From Capillidium heterosporum (taxonomy: Eukaryota > Entomophthoromycota > Entomophthoromycetes > Entomophthorales > Capillidiaceae), in the NCBI GenBank assembly GCA_016630905.1, contig WBMQ01000001.1, forward strand, positions 2,232,001 to 2,296,000: a stretch of 64,000 nt of DNA. Direction: 5' to 3'. Below are positions 45,589 to 57,200 of this stretch, in pieces; position 1 is the first letter of the stretch; each line of letters begins with the position of its first letter. Below the pieces are notes generated by a model, which saw only the letters and a program-made list of their open reading frames with translations, did no database searches and was not told the DNA's origin. Position numbers and translations under genes: made by a program.

Positions 45589-46213
45589 TCCTTTTTGTTG
45601 GTGTTGATAAAGCAGTTGGTTTTGCAAATTATGTGCTTTTATACTGACAGTTCACTGAGGTTTCAAGTTTGTTATGGGTAAACAGCCTAACCAATTAATT
45701 GGTTGAAACTATTGGTTGAGCTAACCAAAGCCGTAGAAAGTGTCGGATATCTACGAACACGGGACCGACGTTGTGTATTGTAAACTTTTACTTTTCCTAA
45801 ATTTGGAGTGGAATTTGCAGGTTTCATGTCAAAAAACCTATTGTCATCGGCTCGAAGATTATCCCAGATTGAAAGTTAAGTTTTGAGGTTTAAGCTACAT
45901 TGTAAACCTATATTTTACTACATTGATAACCGTATACACATATATTTGTTAAAGTAGTAAAGAAACGTAGACTTTAAAACGATTACAACCATACCTGATA
46001 AGATGAAATACACCTGAGAGGTTACTTTTGCTATGCCTTTGAAACAAGCTGTGAAACAGAAGCTTTTGAACCGACAGCTATCTTATAGCATCAGGTATAA
46101 AATGTTGATTAAAAGGAATATATACACACTAGCTGCATTACAAAAACAACATAAATAATCATAAACCAGTACTCAAAAATTAGTTTTTATTATATTTCTA
46201 AACTCCCCAAAAC
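45589..46213. other. Intergenic region
   Basis: MDR reductase promoter side and glycerophosphodiesterase 3' flank; nothing else seen. Confidence 0.6.
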
Positions 46214-47458
46214 CTAAACCCTAGTAGCGTTCAATCTCAATTCGGTGTTGTACTCGGTACGAGCCTGGACAGCTTCGTTAGGGTTCTCCACAAAGAGACC
46301 ATCAACACCAATTCCAAAGTAGTATCGGTACTCAGCCCTTGCATCCTCTTCATCACACTTTCCAGTTTGAGCGTTATTACATCCCCTCCACGAAACTTCT
46401 CTAGAGTCATAGAAAGTATATAAAACAACCTTCACACCCAACTTGTGGCAAACTTGGGGAATCTGAGCTCCAGGAACGAAGCCACCCAGCTTTTCAACCT
46501 GGTTTTTATCAAAAGGTTGCTTGCGACCATTAAGTTCAGCTTCAACACCTACATACAGATACTCCTTCCAAGGACCGAACCACTGAGCATATTTAGCAAC
46601 TTCTTCCAATCCCTTATAAGTAAAGTAAGTCGGGTCGTCGTCGTTCAAGAATACCAATTCAACCTTAGATTTATCGACTTTAGTGCTCAAGTACTTGGTG
46701 GTGTTTAAATCGAAAGACTGTATGACGACTTTACCGCACTTGACTTCCTTCAATTCTTTAGCGGGGCATTTGGTAGTAGTAGTAGTAGCGGTGGCAATTT
46801 TGGCATAACAGTTGGATTTATCATCGGCTTTCAAAGGGTATCCGTTATCCTTCAAGACCTGCAAAACTTTATCTTCAAAGTAGGTCTTGTGGTTAGGGTA
46901 CAGAACGGCGTGGTAGTTGGTGTGCTTCAATTCAGGTACGATGTTGATAGGCTTCTTCAACTCGTAAGCCAACAAGTTGGCGTTATCTAAGAACTCTTGG
47001 AAGGTAGGGATTTTGAACAACTTGTTGTAGAATTGAGGGCGGACACCGGTTACCTTCTGCTTGACACGTAACTTCTTTAATTCAGCCAAAGTGAAGTCGG
47101 AGATAAACCAGTCGTTGGCGATAGTCTGGTTGTGGTTATCCAACTCCCCAGTGTAGTTGCGCATAAGGTGAGCGAATTCTTTGTGGTCAGCGACATCGGT
47201 ACCATCCTTGATGTACAAATCGTGGTAGCAAACGGGGATACCATCCTTAGTTAAGACGAGGTCAGGTTCAATAAAGTCGTCACCACTGATGGCGCCGAAC
47301 CAGTAACTACCGACGGTATGCTGGGGTTGTAGAGATTTGGCACCACGGTGACCAAATAAAGTGATTTCTTTGTGGTCCAAGGTGGGCCATTGAGCGGGTA
47401 AATTGACGAGGTGACTACTTACACTAGAAAGTAGGAGGAGGGCGGTGAACTTCATCAT
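46214..47458 (-). CDS. Secreted glycerophosphodiester phosphodiesterase
   Basis: Uninterrupted 414-residue frame that starts MMKFTALLLLSSVSSHLVN, a signal peptide. GDPD motifs follow: FGHRGAKSL with the catalytic His-Arg, FIEPDLVLTKDG with metal ligands, VCYHDLY with the second catalytic His, and NIVPELKHTN with a further ligand. The C-terminus has paired Cys (GCNNAQTGKC) and GIGVDGLFVENPNEA, the usual closing strand. The enzyme releases sn-glycerol 3-phosphate from deacylated phospholipids outside the cell. The normally invariant PEHT/PENT segment after HRG reads PQHT here, with Glu replaced by Gln. A (ACT)n-type run encodes five or more Thr near 46780. GlpQ-like secreted forms occur in several yeasts. 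Confidence 0.9.
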   Translation of the reverse strand: MMKFTALLLLSSVSSHLVNLPAQWPTLDHKEITLFGHRGAKSLQPQHTVGSYWFGAISGDDFIEPDLVLTKDGIPVCYHDLYIKDGTDVADHKEFAHLMRNYTGELDNHNQTIANDWFISDFTLAELKKLRVKQKVTGVRPQFYNKLFKIPTFQEFLDNANLLAYELKKPINIVPELKHTNYHAVLYPNHKTYFEDKVLQVLKDNGYPLKADDKSNCYAKIATATTTTTKCPAKELKEVKCGKVVIQSFDLNTTKYLSTKVDKSKVELVFLNDDDPTYFTYKGLEEVAKYAQWFGPWKEYLYVGVEAELNGRKQPFDKNQVEKLGGFVPGAQIPQVCHKLGVKVVLYTFYDSREVSWRGCNNAQTGKCDEEDARAEYRYYFGIGVDGLFVENPNEAVQARTEYNTELRLNATRV

Positions 47459-49355
47459 AGCTGCTAAGTGTTCAATAACAAAGTTTTGAAGAAAATTGGA
47501 GGGTGCAACCTTTATATTCGAAATTTAGAGTTTCTGGGAGTAAAGTTGGCGTGGTGCATGTAAATTATACTTGCTAAAGAATAGATTGAACTTTTCGATA
47601 CTGTAACACGTTGTTCATTTTAGGTAACCTCATTGGCTGGGTTTCTTTCCTCTTTAATAAAACTACGTCATTCAGGACTTTTTGACTAAATTTTCCATGA
47701 TGCTGGATTTTGGATATAAAATAAGACGAGTTAGAATCAAGCTTTGAGAAGATAAGTTAATTTATGGTGGTAGTGGTGATCTACTTTCACATTGGTGGGT
47801 GTACAAATATTTACGGTTGTAGCAGCCGTGGATCTCCTTATTAACGGAAAGAAAGTACCGATGCTTCCAACCTCAATTTAGTGAAAGCTTCATTATAGTT
47901 GTTGTAAAGTGGACTTTATCCAACTACTCCAAATACAAAGCATAATAGGAAAGGAAACAAAGTCAATGTCACTACTATACTGGGATATAAGGCAATTAGT
48001 AACTAGAACAAAAGGTTGGTGATACTCTTGGAAGCATGGTAAAGTTCGGTACAAGTGGTAAATTTAACCAAGGCTATTGGTTGAAAGCTTGTAGGGATAT
48101 GGTAGGGAAGCTTGTCGGATGGTTATATCGGATAGCTGAAGGTGCGTAGACTACCTTAATTTATAAACAAGTATAGCAAGAAAACATATAGGCTGGCTAG
48201 TGTATAAAATAGTAGCTTCAAGCTATCATTCTATAGATCCAACCTATATTCATCGGTTTGTTCAAAGTGATACCTGATAAAAATTCACCTATTCTCATCA
48301 ATTCATAAATTAAGTACCTTTATCCCTTTAGTATCAAGTACACAATACAATTGCCTTTAATATAACTTTGTTGTTTTATAAAGGCATTACAACAACTCTA
48401 TCTTATTTAAACATACATTAATTTTTATAGTCCTCAAAGCTTTCCCTTCTATCAAACCTTTGAAGGTGCTAAAATTTTATAAAAGTCCATGCGAATCTAA
48501 ACTTAGCACAAATTCCTAATTACAAAATAAAATGATGCTAAAAGACTATTACAACATTTAACACAATAAAGGAACTATAAACATTATATACTTTTAAACT
48601 ATTCTTAATAGATGATGTAGAAAGTAGAATTTAAATTTGGATATTTACTGGAGTTTGATACTCCCAAGTAATTGAAAGGTAAAAGACAAAAGTAAACGAT
48701 ATTTCACTTACAAACTCGAAAGTTTGAACGACTAGGTTGCAAAAGGATGTTGGGCTGATATCGGATTGGATTACAATTTTATGTAGGAGATTACCAATAT
48801 AAAGAAACATACTAATGTGGAAAATCTATACTCCAGTTGATTTGATTATACAAACTATAGCTCTAAATAAGCGTATTGCTTGAATTTATATTACCATACC
48901 TACAGTGGTAGTTGATTTAGGAAGGACAGCAACTATTCAATTGATTATATAAACCCATTCGTGCTTACTTGCAAAAGCTTTAAGTGATGACTATCCAGCT
49001 GGTGGCTTCTATTCAAATTATAGCCAATATAAAATTTGCAACTCAATCAAAGCTAGCGTTGCAGTTGTACTATAGGGACATCAGACTACTAGTCGAAATT
49101 AAAAATATTCAAATTTTGGTATACCTTCTTGTTCCCCATCTTGTTGTCAATCATTTCACTGAAATTTACCTTGATAAGATTAGGTACCGCTACCTTCATA
49201 ACTTTTCTTCAATCTATTCATAAAAGCATCTTTTCATCTTTAATCCTATCACCAAATTTATCATTCAAATAAGCTTCAAGTCGGGTACGTCATAATTCTA
49301 TGAAAATCCATTACAAATTCTTGAGCTTCAGCTTCAATCTTTAAAATTACAAAAA
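47459..49355. other. 1.9-kb intergenic region, one weak remnant
   Basis: A stretch near 48015-48150 (+) reads GDTLGSMVKFGTSGKFNQGY and then LKACRDMVGKLVGW before stops, which looks like decayed coding. A 79-codon frame at 48984-49223 (+) has no motif. Presumably holds both divergent promoters. Confidence 0.45.
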
Positions 49356-52300
49356 ATGCAAGTTGAGAGTAAAAGAGAAGCAACACCAGCTGAGCTTGAA
49401 GAAGAGGACTATTATTTCAAGACAACATCCTACCAACCATCTTCAATATACTTATGTGTTAAAGCTAACTTTTTTGCAGAGGACCAAGTCAATGTTATTC
49501 AAGCGTAAGTGAAAATTTATTTCTCTAATTTATATTCTTTCAACCATCTTTATTTACTTATAATACATGATTTATAGACGGTGCAATTTCCTCGATTTCT
49601 TTATATTTGAAGATAAGACTATTATTAAGCAGTTTGAGATCCCTATCCATGGCAGAATAAGTCAACTCGCCACTTTCCAATCCAAAGTAATTTTATTGAA
49701 ACCGAATGCCACCAACCTTTCAATTTAGAACTTTAAAACCGACCTTCTGTTCGTCTACTTAGCCGAAGGTCATTACTTTGCCCTAGTTTATGATGGTGAA
49801 AGTGGTGGAATAAAGACTTTAAACAGTGGCAAGGTAGATACTATGGCTGATGCACCACTCCCCAATGGTACTGTTGTCGCCATCGATACCAACTCGAGAC
49901 TCCTAGCCATGAGCTCTTACCGTGGATCGATAAAGCTTTTTTTGTTAAACCAGTTCCAAGATCTCAATCCAAAGAAACCGAATGCAGCTTCATTGTGCAG
50001 TATTGAAGCTAATATCCCCAATCACCACGCCCTTAGGCTGAGCTACGATGAAACAACACCGGTTCACGATTTCATGTAATTTTATTTTTTTATCTAAACT
50101 AATTTTTTATAAAAGGGTGCCGTTCACTAACATTATGAGCTTAGCTTTCATTACACCGTCATCTGTTAAGCCTGAGCTCAGTTCCAAATCAAACGTAGCA
50201 GTCCTAGCTATCCTACATTCGGCATCTCAATTCAGCCACAACCTGATTACGCTGTACGAGTATGATTTCGACTTGGATGCGCTGCAGCGACTGACTGTAC
50301 AAAATCTTATCAAGCTGGCCGGGGTTGAGGACTCGATTGAAGCCAATATACAGGTGCCTAGCCTCAAAGTGAAGTTCTCCATCCAATCTATACGTGCACT
50401 TCCTGACGGTAACCATTATTTGTTACATCATTAAAATAAGTTTCAAGGCAACATAATGGGAGTTGGAGATGGATACGTCACTTACTTCAATCCACTACGG
50501 CACTTGCTACCCCATCTGGAACACCTTTCCGAGGGGATTCGTGAGTTGGCGCAATCCTACAACTCGGAACCCGAAGCTAAGGGTTCCTCTGATGAAGACG
50601 AGAGATCGGTATCTCAGGCATCTTCTATTGGTGAATCCAGTCGAGTGAACCGAAAAAGTCCCAAGCGTAAAGTACAACTCCAACTTCCTACCACCGTTGA
50701 TGTACCACGTATCAAAGTTGATGCACTCAGTCAAATTACTTGGTAAATTTTGTTTTAAGATGTAGATGTTAACGAAGTTTTGAATAGTTTACCCAATTAG
50801 ATACTGACCAATCAGGCATACTCCGCCTCGCCATCGGCAATGCTTACGGTACAATCGTCGTTTTGGATATCAACAAAGTAGACGGTGGTGAAGCGGAAAT
50901 TAAGGCGGACGTTCGTAACCTCAGCATCCCAACCGGGTTACTTGCGCTGCCCAACGATACGGTGTACCTAACCTCACACTTCAGCAACCATCAGCTTCTG
51001 CAAGTGCAATCAGGGGACATGGACCAGTTTGAAATTGTACCAGGCCAAGCCTTCCCTACCGTATCACCGATAATGGACCTGTTCACCTTACAACATAACA
51101 GCAGTGGGAGACGCTATGACGAGTTGGTAGTTGGAGCTGGCGGCTTCTCTTGCGGCCGCATCCACGTCATCCGCAGTGGAGCCAAGTATGACGGAGCCCG
51201 AACTTTAGACCTACCCGAGGCGTTGGGCCTATGGGGGCTAACTCTCAATCACAAACGGTATCTGGTTGTCGCATTTATAAATGCCACTAAACTCCTTGAA
51301 ATCCCTGAAGGTAATGAGTTCAGCCATCTTACCGAGGTGCATAGAGCGGGATTCGAAAATGATGTGGAGAGTCTACTGGTAGGTAGCTTCGACCAATTGT
51401 TGATTCAGGTCACTCAGCAACAGGTCAACATTGTCGATCTGAAGACCGATAATATTCTAAACTGGAAACCTAAAGCCGAAGTAAATGATACAGTCATTAC
51501 GGTAGTATCGCGTTTGACCGCATCGGGTCTTCTAGCAGTCGCATCTTGCAGCCACTTGACAGTACTCCAAGTAAATGGCTCACGAGGGGTATCTGTTGTT
51601 TCAGAAGCCAGCTTGAGTAACGAGATCAGCTTCATTGATTTACTGGATCCCAACAACGAGAACGCTGGGTTCATCGCCGTAAGCTACTGGGATCAATTCG
51701 AAGTGCAGATTTTATCGCTATCGGACTTGCAACCAATAGCTACCAGTCCAGTGGATGATAGCTTGATTGTCCATTCCATTCTCTTCCATACCTTTCAAGG
51801 GCAGCTTCATTTGCTGACATCGACATCGAACGGGCATGTCACCTATCGTACCTTAGATCCAGTGACCGGTGCCTTGGGTTCATCCGACTACATAGCCCCC
51901 GGCACGAGTCCATCACTGTTGGTACCTCAACCTCGGTGTGACAACGTTGTCATAGTCTGTGACCGGTGTGCTATCCTTCACCCCAACGACTCGGACGTAA
52001 TTGGACTATCGCACACTTTCATCAATGCCAAGGAGCCAGCAACTTCCGCCACCTTCTTACCGAGTGTAGATGATACCAATGACCTACTCGCTTTCGCTGA
52101 TGACGACTGCGTCCTGCTGGGTATTTTGGATGAGTCACGTAGCTTGGTCACTCAGACGACCTCGATAAACCGTTTTCCCAAGGTACTACTCCCTCACCCC
52201 ACCTTACCCATCGTCCTTGCCATTGTCACCGATGAACCTTTGTTGCCTGACCTACCTTCCAACCAACCTAACCAACGCAATGAATTCTCCTCCATCGTAC

Positions 52301-53532
52301 TGCTCGATCAACCTAACATGCAACAGCTGGATGAGCACAAATTTGGTCGTGACGAGGTGGCGCTCAGCTTAATCAGTTACTCCCGTAGTAAGGATCATGA
52401 GGATTCAATTGTCTTCGTAGTAGGTACCTGTAAGCTAACACACGATGTCAACCACGGCAACGACATTGGGTTTTTGTATAGATTCAAAGTCGATATTTTC
52501 GACCACAAGCTCGTCCAACTAGACGTTACTCAAATAAACGGTGCCCCTCAGATCATGAAGGCCATCCCTACTATGCAGGACACTTTACTGGTGGCATCAG
52601 GATCACGACTTAGTTTACACAAGTCCAGCGGTCGCAAGTTCAAATTAGTCTATGACAATTCGATCTACACCCCCACCCACATTGTAGCTATGGACGTGCA
52701 ACTAGGATTGGACGATGGTCAGTTTCAAGTTCTGCTTGGCGACCTAGTAGAATCGGCTTCACTACTGCGGTATGGATTTCGTACGTTGAGTAGGGACAAA
52801 GTCAAGCACAACTTCCGCATCGTTGCTAATGACCCCAAAGCCAGCTGGGTAGCTAACGTCCACAGCTTACCTGACAGCCGGTATTTGATCGTCGATTGCC
52901 AAGGGAACCTCAAAGTCAGCAAAGGTCCTCAAATTGCAGAAGATGAAGATAAAGTTGAAACACTGCAGCAGATTGCTGGTACTAGTGTCTATGACTTGGT
53001 CAACAAAATCGTCGATGGGTCCATAGCTATACCGCCCATCACAAAAAGGGAAGGCGACGCTACTTACCCGACGCTACTGTCTACTTTTGAGTTGAGTGAG
53101 TTTAATAAAGGTATCGTTTACCGACCTACCATGCTAGCTACCTCCGCCGGTTCCATAATTACCATTAACCCACTACCTCATCATGTTTACGACCTCCTCA
53201 ACCAGCTCGTTATCAACTTAGTGCATTTCTTGGGTGACGTTGGTAATCCCAACCACAACTTTGACGACATGAACTTTGTAGATCTGGACCATGCCAAGTT
53301 GTTCCTTAGGTTGGATGCTAGGTTACAGGAAGTGGTACTGCAAGGTGATAGTAGTTCGAATAAGGGTAGAGATATCTGGTGGTCCCCTGAAGTTGCCAAC
53401 GGAATTTGGATGGAGAATACCGATATGGATGTGAAAGTAGAAAAAGCGACGATAAGTTCGATACCACAGCCGATTATGATAGCTAGAGAAAGTATTGCCA
53501 AATTGATTTATGATCTCGATCGGTTGAACTGA
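49356..53532 (+). CDS. DDB1/Mms1-family propeller protein (cullin adaptor type)
   Basis: A spliced gene of about 1,300 residues. Exon 1 (ATG at 49356) ends AEDQVNVIQA. The next exon starts RCNFLDFFIFEDKTIIKQFE. A 42-nt intron at about 49688-49729 removes an in-frame TAG. Further short introns lie near 50080-50115, 50411-50452 and 50745-50800. The large last exon carries propeller repeats (TSHFSNHQLLQVQSGD, VVGAGGFSCGRIHVIRSGAK, LDLPEALGLWGL) and a C-terminal helical end (DLDHAKLFLRLDARLQEVV, IAKLIYDLDRLN) like DDB1. An acidic Ser-rich insert lies at about 50570-50660. DDB1/Mms1 link substrate receptors to cullin Rtt101/Cul4 in replication-coupled repair. RSE1 and CFT1 are sister families, but the GLWGL site and tail favour DDB1/Mms1. 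The phase at the intron near 50.8 kb does not close cleanly with the obvious splice sites. Confidence 0.75.
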
Positions 53533-54289
53533 GAGTTTGGCATTACCATTGCAGTGACCTAGGTTTTGAATTTAAAGTGGATTTGATAGTTTCGAATTTT
53601 GAACAGTTACTTCAAAGGAAGCTTGACTATCTTTTGATTTAGTGTTGATGGTGTGGTAAGTTTAGTATGAAGGTTTCTCCATATAATAACAAACATATGT
53701 TTATTTGATCTGATAATACTGGGATATATTTTAAGCTTTGGGTTATATGCGCTTTAGCATCTATTTTTTGGAAGTTTGGAGCAGTTTCTTTTTGTGGAAT
53801 TATTAATAACAGCCACCTTTAACAATATGCATGTGTATGTTGATATAGAGATCATAATTCAAAACTTGAATTTCTATAGCAGCATCGCATGTTTCTTTCC
53901 ATCCCAGTCGAAATGGGAATTAGTCTTTGCTACATCAGTTTACATGAACAAAGTCCTCCTAAGTAGTTATCTATTCAAATTAAGGTAGCTATTAAAACTA
54001 TATTTCTATTTAAATATGTAGAAGCTTTATTTGTAAATCAATGTAGTTGCTTGACAATTAAAGTTCAATTTAGTTTCTGATCAAGACGATTAGTTCAATG
54101 TCTAGAAAATTACTATATCTAGTAAATAGTGTTCATAGTTTAATTTATGTTTGACAGGCATATACATGTCAGTAAAAGCAATGTAGAAAATAAAGTAAAC
54201 CTGCCTGTTGAATATATAAACAAAGTTATTTATTTAAAAGGCCTTAAGCTAGCAATACCACCAACTCAACTACAAATATACTTTAGCTT
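53533..54289. other. Intergenic region, nothing convincing
   Basis: Spacer between convergent genes. A 70-codon plus-strand frame at 53776-53988 has no motif. Confidence 0.5.
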
Positions 54290-57200
54290 TCAATTACCTA
54301 ACTCTATCTCACTTTCCAATTGAAGTTGATGACAGAGTTTCCTCGATAGAAATTGATGGTATATCTTCAAATATTTAGTTTCGTTCAAGGTAAGCTGCAG
54401 GTCGGATCTATATAAACATACATGTTAGCAACCCTCACTACCAAAAAATTACCTACATTATTCTAGAAGATCCAAACTTATCAAAGTAGATAGGCGCCAA
54501 AGTGCAGTAATAATTCCCATACACCAGAAGCAAAATGTTGCGGTTGGGTTGGAAGTACAAATTGGTAGGTAATTGGCACGATACGTTGTGTTGGGCATAG
54601 TAGTTGGGGTCGTTGTCCTCATGAAGAGAACAGAGGTTGTTACAACAGACTACAGAACTGCAGTTGAGGCATATGCCAGGTTCCGAACTTGTGCATAACT
54701 TTTTAGTTTGTTGCTTCAAAGGTACAAAGATGCTGGACAGGAACTTGGGCAGCGGGAATGGATAGTAGGGGAAGGGGTACTGGATAGAAACTGAAGTTTG
54801 GGAATTCAGAACAGTAAATATATACTTTGCTGAGTAATGTCCTCTCATAATCAGTGCCTTGGAGTAGTGGGCTCAAATTGAATCGGGATACGTAGAACAT
54901 GAATTCACTTGAAGAGTGATTATCTGCGATTGAGTATCCAATGGACTTTGTAAGAAGTACCAATTGTCTCAGGAAGCAAAGTAAACTGGTGTGGACGAAT
55001 GGAATGTAGCTTGCAAACTGATCGACTTGACTGCTGACCAAATCAAAAACATCATAACTCTTGATCACTTCTAAATAACTACTTAAAAAACTCTGGATCA
55101 AGTTGCACTCCTCCTGTGGCATTTTGATGTTGCTGGCAGCTATGTTGGCTTTGGAGCATCGAATGCATCCAACTAAAAGCTTATTTAGATATAGCATGGT
55201 TGAGAAGCGAACTGCATTTAGGATGGACGAGCTATCAATTCCACGGTAGTAAAATACGAGGTAGCAGAACACTTCTAGTGGGTCTATGTGGATGGACTCT
55301 GACATATTAGCACGAATTAAAGACAGCGTATATAAAAATTTCTTTCGATATTTTAAAATATACTTATGAGTTTGAGAGTCGAGGGCTAGTCGGATGTTGT
55401 TGGAAAGGGTAGTTAGAAGGTCGATGTCGACATGCGAGATACTGTCAGTGACTGATTTCGCAGCTAGTTTTGGATCTAGCTGACGTCCCAAACGATCAGC
55501 AACCTCTATGGTAGAAACGGTGTTGTGTAAGATATTAATAAGAATAGGAACTCTATCCTCCTTAGCTATGTCTTTAGCTTCCTCGATCGATGGAGCTAAA
55601 TCTCCATCTTCTGTAACAAAAGCCGAAAAATAGTAGGTATATTTCTCAGGACAAGTAAAAATTTCGGGATGCGGGGATCTATCGCTCCTCCTACATTTCA
55701 AAAAGTATTCATCTGTGATGTCCTTGGTTAACCTTTCGAACCACTTGGAGTACCGCTGGTCCAGCTTTATGTTCTCAAATCCATCATCAGTAAACTTAGG
55801 CTCCACCAGGAGGATATTGAAGTAGCTTTTACATAACGGACATTTGCTTGTATAGAAAAGGTCTTCAGTGCGCCCAGTTTCTTGAAGATAGTTCTCCATG
55901 CAGTTGGAGTGGATAAGGTGACCGCACGTAGAGATGGTAACTCGATTTGGATATTTGAAGTGATCGAGGTAGAAGTTGTGATTCCTAATGTTAAGTTTTG
56001 GGTCCTGAAGGCTACTTGGTTCATCACTTAACTCGAACTGAGGCTTTTCAAAACTACATATTTTGGCGGTTGTCGGATCCAAATCGAAAGTTCTTACCAA
56101 ATTATTGGATTGAACAAGAGACATCAATCCAAAAGGCTCTCTAGGTGAACATTCCTCTTGGCAGAATATACAACTCCCGTTCAGATAGGTTGATGTAGAT
56201 TCGCTTAATTCAGATTCGTCGTCAGAATCGAGATTGCTTTCAGACTTTTCTACATCGCTACTTGAATTGAGTTCAGCTGCTTGTACTGCTAAAAAGTTGT
56301 CCTGGTTTTGCTTCAGTTGATTAAGCAATTTCATCTTTCTTTCCTTAACCTTCGCTTCTCTTAACTGTTTCTCGTTTTCTTTAGCCTGCTTCAAAGATTG
56401 ATCGTTGACATCATCCATGTATAGTTGCACTTTTTTCTTGGTCACTTCATCTCCATACAATAAAAATTGGTTGAAAAGGTAATTGAATTTGATGTCACAA
56501 TCGCTCCTTGATTGTGCAATTAACAATAGTAGGTCGATACAGCTCAATTCTTCTTCAACTTCGGTCACCGGGTTTGAGCACATGAAAGTACAGGCGGCAC
56601 TATATTTCCAAATCCCCATCGCTTGGTGTTTAGCCTTACCTTTAACCACAAAGCTCGTGTTTAGATCCTGACAGGCAATAAAGTAAATGTGGAGTATCGT
56701 ATCCAAGTTGTCGAATTGGGTAGGATCCTTTAAGGTGAAGTAAAGCGTTGAGAATATGAATTTGACAAACTCTTTTTGATGTAACAAGTCGCCCATAGTA
56801 TCAAAAAGCTTAACTGATGTCTTCTTGATCTGTGGTAAGAAATATGTTTCTGGGTTGTACTTCTTAAGGTATTCTTCGGCACCTTGCACAGTTCCGCGAC
56901 TTTTGAGAGGGAAGTAAGGATCGACAAGATGCTTAAAGCCGGGCTTCAACGTATACACGTTCTCTTCACCACTCTTGGAGTCACTAGCATCGCATAGCTC
57001 ATTTAAAAGGTCTGCATCAAAGAACTCATAAATATCGTATGGGATAGAGTAGGATAAAAGGGAATATGATAGGCCTGTAGCTGTGCGATTAGCGATTATG
57101 TATTTTACCTTGTCTACGCCTTCAGCGGCCGACATAAGCTCTTGACAGCTTGTTATATGTATTACCAATCGTAAGAAAAAGTCAACCATTGAGTTTAGAG

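Noticed and set aside
49687..49731. In-frame TAG in the DDB1/Mms1 gene, taken first as a nonsense mutation or codon reassignment
   Set aside because: A 42-nt intron with GTAATT donor, ACCAAC branch site and ATTTAG acceptor removes it in frame.
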